Below, in pieces: positions 43,016-51,528 of a stretch of 64,000 nt of DNA. A model generated the notes under the pieces. The model worked only from the letters and a program-made list of their open reading frames with translations, made no database searches and was not told where the DNA came from. Source of the DNA: an uncultured Lachnospiraceae bacterium (GTDB taxonomy: Bacteria; Bacillota; Clostridia; Lachnospirales; Lachnospiraceae); contig CANPXP010000008.1 of the NCBI GenBank assembly GCA_947586255.1, positions 1-64,000 on the forward strand, read 5' to 3'. The translations under genes were made by a program, and so were the position numbers. Positions within the stretch are counted from its first letter, which is position 1; the number at the start of each line of letters is the position of its first letter.

Positions 43016-44129
43016 ACAAATGCTGGACGAAACGTTTAAGACAATTCACGCAGGGGAGGTTGTGAAAGGCACCGTTATCGACGTTAAGCCTGAGGAGATC
43101 ATTCTGAATATCGGATATAAATCAGAAGGCATTCTTACCAGAAATGAATATACGAACGAGCCGAATGTGGATTTGACGAACGTGGTCAAGGTTGACGATA
43201 CGATGGAGGTGAAGGTGCTCAAGGTGAACGACGGCGAAGGCCAGGTTCTTCTGACTTACAAGCGCCTTGCGGCGGACAGAGGCAACAAACGGATTGAAGA
43301 GGCATATAATAACAGAGAGGTCCTCAAGGCCAAAGTGGTGCAGGTGCTCGACGGCGGCCTGAGCGTCGTTGTGGACGAGGTCAAGATCTTTATCCCGGCG
43401 AGTCTTGTCTCGGATACCTACGAGAAGGATCTGACCAAGTACGCCGATCAGGAGATCGAATTTGTGATCAGCGAGTACAATCCCAGAAGAAGGAGATATA
43501 TCGGCGACAGGAAACAGCTTCTGCTGGAGAAGAAAGCCGAGATGCAGAAGAAGCTCTTCGAGACGATCAAGGTGGGAGATACCGTGGAGGGCACGGTCAA
43601 GAACGTGACGGATTTCGGCGCGTTCATCGATCTGGGCGGCTGCGACGGACTGCTCCACATCTCGGAGATGTCCTGGGGCAGAGTGGAGAATCCGAAGAAG
43701 GTATTCAAGGTCGGCGACGTCGTAAAGGTTCTGATCAAGGATATTGCCGGAGAGAAGATTGCGCTCAGCCTGAAGTTTGAAGAGAATAACCCGTGGAGGG
43801 ACGCGGCGAGCAAGTATGCGATCGGCAGCGTCGTGACCGGCAGAGTCGCGCGGATGACGGATTTCGGAGCGTTTATCGAGCTGGAGTCCGGTATTGACGC
43901 GCTGCTGCATGTGTCGCAGATCTCCAAAGAACATATAGACAAGCCTTCGGACGTACTTAAGACGGGCGAGGAAGTGACCGCCAAGGTTGTGGACTTCAAC
44001 GAGGCGGACAAGAAGATAAGCCTGAGCATCAAAGCGCTGCTCGCGCCTGAGCAGGAGGCGGGTCGTGATGACGAGGACGTTGTCTCCGTGGATATCGACG
44101 CCGTGATCTCCGGTGAGAGCGAAGAGTAA
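42996..44129 (+). CDS. rpsA: Ribosomal protein S1 homologue (four S1 domains)
   Basis: A 377-residue protein with four S1/OB domains at about residues 18-90, 105-170, 190-260 and 275-345; for example GDTVEGTVKNVTDFGAFIDL and GRVARMTDFGAFIELESG. E. coli S1 has six domains and Bacillus YpfD four; this one is of the shorter Gram-positive type, which may aid initiation on some mRNAs. A perfect AGGAGGT lies within the end of ispH, 8 bases from the ATG, so it is translated on its own though coupled to ispH. Confidence 0.93.
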   Translation: MSELTFEQMLDETFKTIHAGEVVKGTVIDVKPEEIILNIGYKSEGILTRNEYTNEPNVDLTNVVKVDDTMEVKVLKVNDGEGQVLLTYKRLAADRGNKRIEEAYNNREVLKAKVVQVLDGGLSVVVDEVKIFIPASLVSDTYEKDLTKYADQEIEFVISEYNPRRRRYIGDRKQLLLEKKAEMQKKLFETIKVGDTVEGTVKNVTDFGAFIDLGGCDGLLHISEMSWGRVENPKKVFKVGDVVKVLIKDIAGEKIALSLKFEENNPWRDAASKYAIGSVVTGRVARMTDFGAFIELESGIDALLHVSQISKEHIDKPSDVLKTGEEVTAKVVDFNEADKKISLSIKALLAPEQEAGRDDEDVVSVDIDAVISGESEE

Positions 44130-44195
44130 GAGTAAGATATACAGGCTGCGCGCCGACAGAGTAAGAAAATAATATGACGACGGACGGTGAAGAGT

Positions 44196-44975
44196 ATGGC
44201 GTATGACTACGAGTATTTTAAGAAAGCGGTCTATGATCTGACGAAGATCGATCTGAACGCTTATAAAGAAAAGCAGATGAAGCGCCGGATCGATACGCTG
44301 ATCGCGAAGAATAAGGTAGTCGGTTACGACAAGTATGTGGCGGCTCTGAAAGCGGACCACAATATGTTCGATGAGTTTGTCAATTACCTCACGATCAACG
44401 TCTCCGAGTTCTACCGCAATCCGGATCAGTGGAAACTGCTCGATCAGGACATTTTTCCGGATCTGATCAAGCGCTATGGCAAAAACTTAAAGATCTGGAG
44501 CGCGGCCTGCTCCACGGGCGATGAGCCGTACTCTCTGGTCATGGCGCTCTCCAGACATCTGCCGCTCAACCAGATCAGGATCTACGCCACAGACCTGGAT
44601 AAGCAGGTGATCGCGAAGGCGAAGGCGGGGCTGTATACGGAGAAGAGCGTCGCGGGCGTTCCGGAAGACTTGAAGAAGAAGTTTTTCACCAAGATCGGCC
44701 CTTCCTACCAGATTTCCGAGGAAGTGAAGGCGCGGGTGGACTTTAAGGAGCACAATCTCCTGAAAGATACATATCCGACGGATTATCATCTGATTGTCTG
44801 CCGCAACGTGTTGATTTACTTTACCGAGGAGGCGAAGGATGAGGTCTTCCGCAAGTTCCAGAAGAGCCTGAAGCCCGGCGGCTATCTGTTTATCGGCAGC
44901 ACCGAGCAGATCATCAACCACAAGGAGATCGGTTTCGAGAGAAAGAATTCGTTCTTCTATCAGCGGCCGATGTAA
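44196..44975 (+). CDS. cheR: Chemoreceptor methyltransferase CheR
   Basis: A 259-residue SAM-dependent methyltransferase for glutamates of chemotaxis receptors. The N-terminal helical domain has LTKIDLNAYKEKQMKRRID and TINVSEFYRNPDQW; the SAM site is IWSAACSTGDEPYSLVMAL; then HLIVCRNVLIYF and GGYLFIGSTEQI. The single copy is not next to other che genes. A GTG three codons earlier is possible; the ATG at 44196 is preferred. It ends at a terminator facing the next gene. Confidence 0.92.
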   Translation: MAYDYEYFKKAVYDLTKIDLNAYKEKQMKRRIDTLIAKNKVVGYDKYVAALKADHNMFDEFVNYLTINVSEFYRNPDQWKLLDQDIFPDLIKRYGKNLKIWSAACSTGDEPYSLVMALSRHLPLNQIRIYATDLDKQVIAKAKAGLYTEKSVAGVPEDLKKKFFTKIGPSYQISEEVKARVDFKEHNLLKDTYPTDYHLIVCRNVLIYFTEEAKDEVFRKFQKSLKPGGYLFIGSTEQIINHKEIGFERKNSFFYQRPM

Positions 44976-45015
44976 ATGCGGGCAGGGATTTGGAGAACAG
45001 AACAGACAACAGCGA

Positions 45016-45046
45016 CAGGACGCCTGAGCGGGCGTCTTGTTTTTTA
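45016..45046 (+). terminator. Intrinsic terminator after cheR
   Basis: The stem CAGGACGCC/GGCGTCTTG (one G-U pair) has loop TGAGCG and is followed by six or more T. Confidence 0.85.
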
Positions 45047-45069
45047 TGTTTGGAATATATGAAATTTCA

Positions 45070-46173
45070 TCAATATGTTTTCGCCATTCTGCAGAGAAGA
45101 TACTGCGCGTAGCGGGAGAAGAACACGCGGTCCTTCTTCATCTCGTCGGTCAGCTCGAAGAACAGCTCACGGCTCTTGTAATCTCTCTTGAAGAAAGGTT
45201 CCTGGAAGATATCCCACTGGGGCAGGTAGAAGGAGCGCTTGCGCGTGTAGCAGGTGGCGGCCGTCGCCTGTACGCGGTGTTCCCTGTCCACGAAAGAGGC
45301 GACAGACTTGTGGAGCGCCACATCCTCCGCGGGAAGATAATAGTAATCCTTATAGTTGGAGTAGAAGTATTTCATTTCCTCCTCGTAGAGCGGCACCTTC
45401 AGGATGCCCTCGCGCTCTTCGCCGCTGAAATAGCAGCCGTTGGAGAGGTTCGAGACGGTTATCGGCAGAGCGGTCGGCAGCTCCAGCTTCATCAGAAGTT
45501 CCTGTCTGTCATGGCCGTGATAGTCCACGTAGGCGTTGGACTGCACTCGTTTGGCGGTGAGAGGACAGTTGAACAGATCGTGGAAGGCGAGAAGCGGCAG
45601 AATCTGCAGCATCCCTTTCACGTCGTCGCTGTTGTGGAGCAGCAAAAGGCGCAGCGCCTCCTCGTCGGGCTGCTTCACATACGCGTGGTACAGGCCGATC
45701 AGGTCGCCGCCGCCGTAGAGATCTTCCCTGTCGATGCCAAGCAGTTCCTCCAGCGTTTTCTGCTTGCAGTTGGGCGCGTGCAGGAAAAATTTGCAGGGCG
45801 ATATGCGCTTGTAGAGATCGACGCCCTCAAAACGATCAAAATTGTACGGCAGGCCGAGTATTTCACACTTCTGCAGCAGATAGGGCAGATCGAAATGGTT
45901 GCCGTTGAAATGCACCAGATGGGTGTAGTCCGCCGCGAAGGAGAAGAAGTCCGCAAGCAGCGCGGATTCGTCCTCCGGCTTGTCTGCAAACCACTGCCGG
46001 ATATGCCAGAGACCGCCCGCGAAGTAGGCCGCGCCGATCAGGTACAGAGAAGAATTTTTGGCCGTGAAGCCGGTCGTCTCGATGTCGATCAGCAATATTT
46101 TGTCCCAAGCGGCGATGCGCTCCAGGGGATATTGCACCGCAAAATTTTCCAAAGTCTGATTGATTGTCCGCAT
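45070..46173 (-). CDS. YprB-type RNase H-like exonuclease
   Basis: A 367-residue protein whose N-terminal half is a DEDD-fold 3'-5' exonuclease domain of the YprB/RNase H-like group. The motifs are LLIDIETTGF (Exo I), VHFNGNHFDLPYL (Exo II) and LHNSDDVKGM (Exo III). The C-terminal half (from about residue 205) is a partner region without named domain that may bind nucleic acid. In Bacillus yprB is paired with a helicase gene; none is here. A TTG five codons upstream is in frame, but GGGAG lies 7 bases from the ATG at 46173, which was chosen. Confidence 0.85.
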   Translation of the reverse strand: MRTINQTLENFAVQYPLERIAAWDKILLIDIETTGFTAKNSSLYLIGAAYFAGGLWHIRQWFADKPEDESALLADFFSFAADYTHLVHFNGNHFDLPYLLQKCEILGLPYNFDRFEGVDLYKRISPCKFFLHAPNCKQKTLEELLGIDREDLYGGGDLIGLYHAYVKQPDEEALRLLLLHNSDDVKGMLQILPLLAFHDLFNCPLTAKRVQSNAYVDYHGHDRQELLMKLELPTALPITVSNLSNGCYFSGEEREGILKVPLYEEEMKYFYSNYKDYYYLPAEDVALHKSVASFVDREHRVQATAATCYTRKRSFYLPQWDIFQEPFFKRDYKSRELFFELTDEMKKDRVFFSRYAQYLLCRMAKTY

Positions 46174-46323
46174 AATAATCTCCCACAAAAAATAACTTAG
46201 CTATATACTACCATATTTTTTGAAAATGCAGTAGTTTTTTTCGTCGAAAAATAGTATATTGATAAAGTAGGACATATTGGGGCGTGTCCGGCACATGGCA
46301 CTGCCCGGAAAGAAGGACTGACA

Positions 46324-47640
46324 ATGGCGAAATTAACGTTTCATGGCGGTATTCACACCTATGACGGCAAAGACCTGTCCAAGGATAAGCCGATCCGGTC
46401 AGTGCTGCCGAAGGGCGATCTGGTCTATCCGCTGTCCCAGCATATCGGCGCTCCCGCCAAACCGATCGTGGAGAAGGGCGATCATGTTCTGACCGGACAG
46501 AAGATCGCGGAGGCGGGCGGCTTCGTGTCCGCGCCGATCTATGCCACCGTGTCGGGGACGGTCAAGGCGATCGAGCCGCACCGCATCGTCACGGGCGACA
46601 GTGTGATGAGCATTGTTGTGGAGAACGACGGGCTGTACGAGGAAGTGGAGTACCCGGAGGTCAAACCGCTGGAGGAGATGACGCGCGAGGAGATCATTGA
46701 GCGCATTCGGGAGGCCGGTGTGGTCGGCATGGGCGGCGCGGGATTCCCCACGCATGTCAAGCTCTCGCCGAAGGAGCCGGAGAAGATAGATTATGTGATT
46801 GTCAACTGCGCGGAGTGCGAGCCCTATCTGACATCCGATTACAGAAGGATGGTGGAGGAGCCTGAGAAGCTGGTGGGCGGCCTGAAGGTATCTCTGCAGC
46901 TCTTTGAGAACGCCCGCGGAATTCTGGCGGTGGAGGACAATAAACCGGACTGTATTGAAATATTGAAGAAACTGACCAAAGACGAGCCGCGCATCAGCGT
47001 GAAGGCGCTGCGCACCAAGTATCCGCAGGGGGCGGAGCGGCAGATCATCTACGCGGTTACGGGCAGGGCGATCAATTCCTCCATGCTCCCCGCGGACGCC
47101 GGCTGCGTTGTCAACAATGTGGACACGGTGGTGGCGATCTATCATGCCGTCTGCGAGGGCAGACCGCTGATGTACCGCATCGTGACCGTGACGGGCGACG
47201 CAGTGGCCGACCCGTGCAATATCAAGGTGCGCATCGGCACGAACTATCATGAGCTGATCGCGGAGGCGGGCGGCTTTCAGAAGGAGCCCGTGAAGATTGT
47301 CTCCGGCGGGCCGATGATGGGTTTCGGCATTTTCGATCTGGATGTGCCAACGACCAAGACGGCGTCGGCGCTTCTGTGCCTGACGCAGGACGACGTCTCC
47401 CGCATGGAGCCGGGGCCGTGCATCAACTGCGGGCGCTGTGTGGAGGCGTGTCCGAGCAGGCTGGTGCCGAGTATGCTGGCCGACTATGCGGAGCACTACG
47501 AAGAGGAAGCGTTCGTGGCTCATGAGGGAATGGAGTGCGTGGAGTGCGGGTGCTGCAGTTATGTGTGTCCCGCCAAGCGGCCGCTCACGCAGTCGATCAA
47601 ATCCATGCGCAAGATACAGCTCGCGAAGAGAAAGAAGTAG
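46324..47640 (+). CDS. rnfC: Rnf complex subunit C
   Basis: A 438-residue peripheral subunit of the ion-translocating ferredoxin:NAD+ oxidoreductase. The flavin/NADH-binding region includes EAGVVGMGGAGFPTHVKL and NCAECEPYL. Two [4Fe-4S] motifs occur near the C-terminus: CINCGRCVEACP and CVECGCCSYVCP. It is first of six rnf genes in the order C-D-G-E-A-B common in Clostridia. AAGGA lies 7 bases before the ATG. I could not find a convincing promoter in the AT-rich 150 bases upstream. Confidence 0.97.
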   Translation: MAKLTFHGGIHTYDGKDLSKDKPIRSVLPKGDLVYPLSQHIGAPAKPIVEKGDHVLTGQKIAEAGGFVSAPIYATVSGTVKAIEPHRIVTGDSVMSIVVENDGLYEEVEYPEVKPLEEMTREEIIERIREAGVVGMGGAGFPTHVKLSPKEPEKIDYVIVNCAECEPYLTSDYRRMVEEPEKLVGGLKVSLQLFENARGILAVEDNKPDCIEILKKLTKDEPRISVKALRTKYPQGAERQIIYAVTGRAINSSMLPADAGCVVNNVDTVVAIYHAVCEGRPLMYRIVTVTGDAVADPCNIKVRIGTNYHELIAEAGGFQKEPVKIVSGGPMMGFGIFDLDVPTTKTASALLCLTQDDVSRMEPGPCINCGRCVEACPSRLVPSMLADYAEHYEEEAFVAHEGMECVECGCCSYVCPAKRPLTQSIKSMRKIQLAKRKK

Positions 47641-47664
47641 GGAGAAAGGAGAGAGGACACAGAT

Positions 47665-48597
47665 ATGAGTGATTTCATGAAGGTATCGTCCAATCCGCAT
47701 ATCCGGTCGAAGACGGGGACGAGCGGCATCATGCTCTGTGTGGTGATCGCGCTTCTTCCCGCGGCAGGGTTCGGCATCTACAATTTCGGCGCCGGCGCGT
47801 TAGTCACGATTCTGGTGACGGTGGCCTCCGCTGTGTTGACAGAGTATCTTTTTGAAAAAATATGTAAGAAAAAAGTGACGATAGGCGATTATTCCGCGGT
47901 GGTGACGGGATTGCTTCTGGCGCTGAATCTGCCGGTCTCCGCGCCCTGGTGGATCGGCGTGGTGGGCAGTGTGTTCGCGATTCTGGTGGTGAAGATGCTG
48001 TTTGGCGGTCTGGGGCAGAATTTTATGAACCCGGCGCTGGGGGCCAGGTGCTTTCTGCTGATTTCGTTCACGTCCATCATGACGAATTTTGACTGCGACG
48101 CCTACACGGGCGCGACGCCGCTGGCGAATCTCAAGAGCGGAGCGGACGTCAATATTCTGGATATGGTGATCGGGCGGACGGCCGGAACAATCGGCGAGAC
48201 TTCCATGATCGCCATCGTGATCGGCGCCTGCTTCCTGATTCTGATGGGTGTGATTGACCTGCGGATTCCCGGCAGCTACATAGTGAGCTTTGTGATCTTT
48301 ATCAGTATCTTCGGCGGGCACGGCCTGGACTGGGCCTATATCTCCGCGCACCTGGCGGGCGGCGGCCTGATGCTGGGAGCCTTCTTTATGGCGACGGACT
48401 ATGTGACGAGGCCGATCACGAAGAACGGGCAGTATCTCTTCGGTATTTTGCTGGGCGTTCTCACGGGCATATTCCGGCTGTTCGGTCCCTCCGCGGAGGG
48501 GGTTTCCTACGCGATCATTCTGGGGAACCTGCTTGTGCCGCTCATTGAGAAGATCACTCTTCCGAAGGCGTTTGGTAAAGGGGGAGAAAAAGCATGA
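47665..48597 (+). CDS. rnfD: Rnf complex subunit D
   Basis: A 310-residue integral membrane subunit with about nine to ten spans. The covalent FMN site is the Thr of YTGATPLANLKS. It probably carries electrons and ions through the membrane. It overlaps rnfG by 4 bases (ATGA). FMN attachment would be made by the ApbE encoded at 52643. Confidence 0.97.
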   Translation: MSDFMKVSSNPHIRSKTGTSGIMLCVVIALLPAAGFGIYNFGAGALVTILVTVASAVLTEYLFEKICKKKVTIGDYSAVVTGLLLALNLPVSAPWWIGVVGSVFAILVVKMLFGGLGQNFMNPALGARCFLLISFTSIMTNFDCDAYTGATPLANLKSGADVNILDMVIGRTAGTIGETSMIAIVIGACFLILMGVIDLRIPGSYIVSFVIFISIFGGHGLDWAYISAHLAGGGLMLGAFFMATDYVTRPITKNGQYLFGILLGVLTGIFRLFGPSAEGVSYAIILGNLLVPLIEKITLPKAFGKGGEKA

Positions 48598-49202
48598 AAG
48601 AGATGATGAAAAACACCGGCATCATACTGGTGATCACGATCGTGGCGGGGCTGATTCTCGGGCTGGTCTATCAGATCACGAAGGAACCCATCGCCGAGCA
48701 GGACGCGAAGAAGAAGCAGGAGGCCTGCCGGGAGGTCTTCCCGGAGGCGGACGATTTCGAGCCGGCGGAGGTTGTGCCGGTCGATGAGGCGGCGTGGGCC
48801 GAGGCCGGATATGCCCAGGAGAGCGTCGACGAGGTGATGCGCGCCGTGGACGGCGACGGCAATGCGCTGGGATATGTGATTACGGTGACGACGAAGGAGG
48901 GCTACGGCGGCGATATCCGTTTCTCTATCGGCGTGGGTATGGACGGCACGCTGAACGGTATGTCGATTCTGTCGATCTCGGAGACGGCGGGCCTCGGCAT
49001 GCGCGCGGAGGAGGTTTTGAAGCCGCAGTTTGCCGGCAGGCAGGCGGAGGTTTTTGAATATACGAAGAACGGGGCGGCGGCCGACAACCAGATTGACGCC
49101 ATCTCCGGCGCGACCATCACGACCAACGCCGTGACGAACGGCGTGAACGCCGGACTGTATTATTTCCGCACAAAACTGGGAGGAGGCGCTGTCAATGAAT
49201 AG
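48594..49202 (+). CDS. rnfG: Rnf complex subunit G
   Basis: A 202-residue subunit with one N-terminal membrane span (TGIILVITIVAGLILGLVYQ) and an FMN-binding domain outside. The covalent FMN threonine is in AISGATITTNAV. GGGGGAG lies 7 bases upstream of the start. It overlaps rnfE by 8 bases. Confidence 0.96.
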   Translation: MKEMMKNTGIILVITIVAGLILGLVYQITKEPIAEQDAKKKQEACREVFPEADDFEPAEVVPVDEAAWAEAGYAQESVDEVMRAVDGDGNALGYVITVTTKEGYGGDIRFSIGVGMDGTLNGMSILSISETAGLGMRAEEVLKPQFAGRQAEVFEYTKNGAAADNQIDAISGATITTNAVTNGVNAGLYYFRTKLGGGAVNE

Positions 49203-49968
49203 AGCAGGCGAACGGCTTGTCAACGGTATTATCAAAGAAAATCCGACCTTTGTGCTGACGCTGGGAATGTGTCCGACGTTGGCGGTCACGACTTCGGCGA
49301 TCAATGGTCTGGGCATGGGACTGACGACGATGGTGGTGCTGGCGCTGAGCAACGTATTTATCTCGCTGCTGCGGCATGTCATACCGGATAAGGTGCGCAT
49401 CCCGGCTTTTATCGTCATCATCGCGTCCTTCGTGACGGTGGCGCAGCTTCTGCTGCAGGGCTTTATTCCGTTCCTGTATGACGCGCTGGGCATCTATATC
49501 CCGCTGATTGTGGTCAACTGCATCATTCTGGGACGCGCGGAGGCGTACGCTTACAAGAATCCCGTGATCCCGTCCCTCTTTGACGGGATCGGCATGGGCC
49601 TGGGATTCTCGGTGGCGCTGACCTGCATCGGCGCGGTCAGAGAGCTTTTGGGCGCGGGGGAGATTTTCGGCATCCATGTGATGCCGGAGAGCTATGTGCC
49701 GGTGAGCATCTTTATCATGGCGCCGGGGGCGTTCTTCGTGCTGGCGATGCTTACGGCGATTCAGAATAAAGTCAAGATAAGCGGCGAGCGCAAGGGCAAA
49801 GATATGTCCAAAATCCAGTCCGGCTGCAGCTCGGACTGCATGAACTGCGAAGATGCGGGATGCGCGCACAGGCTGTACGACGATCGGGCGGACAGCCGGG
49901 CCGCACAGAAGAGGAAAGTGCAGGAGATCACGATAGAGGAGATAAAGGAGGAGGATGACAATGGTTAA
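49195..49968 (+). CDS. rnfE: Rnf complex subunit E with cysteine-rich C-terminal tail
   Basis: A 257-residue membrane subunit with six spans in the first 195 residues (ENPTFVLTLGMCPTLAVTTS; CTC region LTCIGAVRELLG), as expected of RnfE/RnfA. Beyond the last span it has an extra cytoplasmic tail of about 55 residues with Cys211, Cys215, Cys218 and Cys223 (GCSSDCMNCEDAGC) and a charged end. Standard RnfE ends near residue 200-230 without such a motif as far as I know. The tail could bind a metal or Fe-S cluster. It overlaps rnfA by 8 bases. Confidence 0.94.
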   Translation: MNRAGERLVNGIIKENPTFVLTLGMCPTLAVTTSAINGLGMGLTTMVVLALSNVFISLLRHVIPDKVRIPAFIVIIASFVTVAQLLLQGFIPFLYDALGIYIPLIVVNCIILGRAEAYAYKNPVIPSLFDGIGMGLGFSVALTCIGAVRELLGAGEIFGIHVMPESYVPVSIFIMAPGAFFVLAMLTAIQNKVKISGERKGKDMSKIQSGCSSDCMNCEDAGCAHRLYDDRADSRAAQKRKVQEITIEEIKEEDDNG

Positions 49969-50539
49969 AGATCTGCTTGTGATACTGATCGCGTCCTCGT
50001 TGGTCAACAATGTGGTGCTGAGCCAGTTCCTGGGACTGTGCCCTTTCCTCGGGGTGTCCAAGAAGACGAACACGGCAGCCGGCATGGGCGTGGCGGTCAT
50101 CTTTGTCATCACGCTGGCCTCGGCGGTGGCGGGAGCGATCTATCAGTACCTGCTCGTGCCGCTGGATATCACCTATCTGCAGACGATCGTGTTTATCCTT
50201 GTGATCGCGGCGCTGGTGCAGTTCGTGGAGATGTTCCTGAAGAAATTTATGCAGCCTTTGTATCAGGCGCTGGGTGTGTATCTGCCGTTGATTACGACCA
50301 ACTGCGCGGTGCTGGGCGTGGCGCTCACCAACGTGCAGAAGAATTACGGCATTCTGGCGGGCGTTGTGAACGGTTTCGCGACGGCGGTGGGATTTACGGT
50401 CTCCATCGTGATCCTGGCGGGTATCCGGGAGAAGATGGCGTACAACGATATTCCGGAATCCTTCCGGGGAATGCCCATCGTCCTGGTCACGGCAGGACTG
50501 ATGGCGATCGCGTTCTGCGGCTTCTCGGGACTGCTGTAG
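49961..50539 (+). CDS. rnfA: Rnf complex subunit A
   Basis: A 192-residue membrane subunit with six spans: VNNVVLSQFLGLCPFLGVSK near the start and VYLPLITTNCAVLGVALTN in the middle, the two inverted repeats with Cys that share an intramembrane [2Fe-2S] cluster with RnfE in characterised complexes. The ATG at 49961 lies 9 bases from AGGAGG; the ATG at 49955 is too close. Confidence 0.96.
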   Translation: MVKDLLVILIASSLVNNVVLSQFLGLCPFLGVSKKTNTAAGMGVAVIFVITLASAVAGAIYQYLLVPLDITYLQTIVFILVIAALVQFVEMFLKKFMQPLYQALGVYLPLITTNCAVLGVALTNVQKNYGILAGVVNGFATAVGFTVSIVILAGIREKMAYNDIPESFRGMPIVLVTAGLMAIAFCGFSGLL

Positions 50540-50570
50540 GAGCCGGCTCTGATGTGCTGATTGATTTACG

Positions 50571-50616
50571 GAGCGAACTCTGTTCGTTCGGGAATTTGTG
50601 TAGGAGCGTCACAAAT
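50571..50616 (+). promoter_or_regulatory. Two hairpins between rnfA and rnfB
   Basis: GAGCGAAC (50571-50578) can pair with GTTCGTTC (50582-50589), and ATTTGTG (50594-50600) with CACAAAT (50610-50616). No T tract follows, so they are not terminators. They occupy the only long gap (157 bases) inside the rnf operon and may affect mRNA processing or stability. Confidence 0.4.
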
Positions 50617-50696
50617 GCCCCCTGATGGCGAAGTTGATTCCGGAGGAATTTTCTTCACGCCCTCTGTCGCGTAAACGCTCCGGAATGGAGATTACT

Positions 50697-51488
50697 ATGA
50701 GTATGACCGGAATATTGGTGGCGACACTGACGGTGGGAGCGGTGGGACTGTTTGTGGGCCTCTTCCTCGGCGTCGCGGGCATCAAGTTTAAAGTGGAAGT
50801 GGACGAGAAGGAGGAGGCGGTTCTGGGCGTTCTGCCGGGCAATAACTGCGGCGGCTGCGGCTACGCGGGCTGTTCGGGACTGGCGGCCGCGATCGCCAAG
50901 GGCGAGGCCCCTGTGAACGCCTGTCCCGTGGGCGGCGAGAAAGTCGGACAGCAGGTCGCGCAGATCATGGGCGTGGAGGCTGAAGCGGGTGTGCGCAAGG
51001 TCGCTTTCGTCAGATGTTCAGGAGATAAGGAACGCACGAGAGTGGACTACGAGTACAGCGGGATCGAGGACTGCCGTATGCTGTCCTTTGTGCCGAACGG
51101 CGGGCCGAAATCGTGCAATCATGGCTGTCTGGGATACGGAAGCTGCGTGAAGGTCTGTCCTTTCGACGCGATCCATATCGTGAACGGCGTGGCGGTGGTG
51201 GATAAGGAGGCGTGTAAGGCATGCGGCAAGTGCGTCGCCGTCTGCCCGAAGAATCTGATCACGCTGATACCCTATGACGCCAGACATGTCGTGGCGTGCA
51301 GCTCCAAGGATAAGGGGCCGGTGACGATCAAGGCCTGCGATGTGGGCTGTATCGCCTGTCAGCTCTGCAAGAAGAACTGTCCGGCGGACGCCATTACCAT
51401 CGAGGACTTCCACGCGTCCATCGATCAGGAGAAGTGTACCGGCTGCGGCACGTGCAAGGAGAAATGCCCGCGCAAGATTATTGTATAG
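50697..51488 (+). CDS. rnfB: Rnf complex subunit B (ferredoxin-type)
   Basis: A 263-residue subunit that takes electrons from ferredoxin. An N-terminal span (ILVATLTVGAVGLFVGLFLG) is followed by the four-Cys motif NNCGGCGYAGCSG, then four ferredoxin-like sets beginning CLGYGSCVKVCP, CKACGKCVAVCP, CIACQLCKKNCP and CTGCGTCKEKCP. This is more clusters than in the short proteobacterial RnfB but usual in Clostridia. GGAG at 50687-50690 supports the ATG at 50697; the frame is open upstream to 50625. Confidence 0.95.
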   Translation: MSMTGILVATLTVGAVGLFVGLFLGVAGIKFKVEVDEKEEAVLGVLPGNNCGGCGYAGCSGLAAAIAKGEAPVNACPVGGEKVGQQVAQIMGVEAEAGVRKVAFVRCSGDKERTRVDYEYSGIEDCRMLSFVPNGGPKSCNHGCLGYGSCVKVCPFDAIHIVNGVAVVDKEACKACGKCVAVCPKNLITLIPYDARHVVACSSKDKGPVTIKACDVGCIACQLCKKNCPADAITIEDFHASIDQEKCTGCGTCKEKCPRKIIV

Positions 51489-51528
51489 GGGATTCTAAAA
51501 CGAAAAAACAGTGGAGGAATATTGCGAT

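Noticed and set aside
46200-46323. Promoter for the rnf operon
   Set aside because: The region is AT-rich with several TATATT-like boxes, but none has a -35 partner at a convincing distance.
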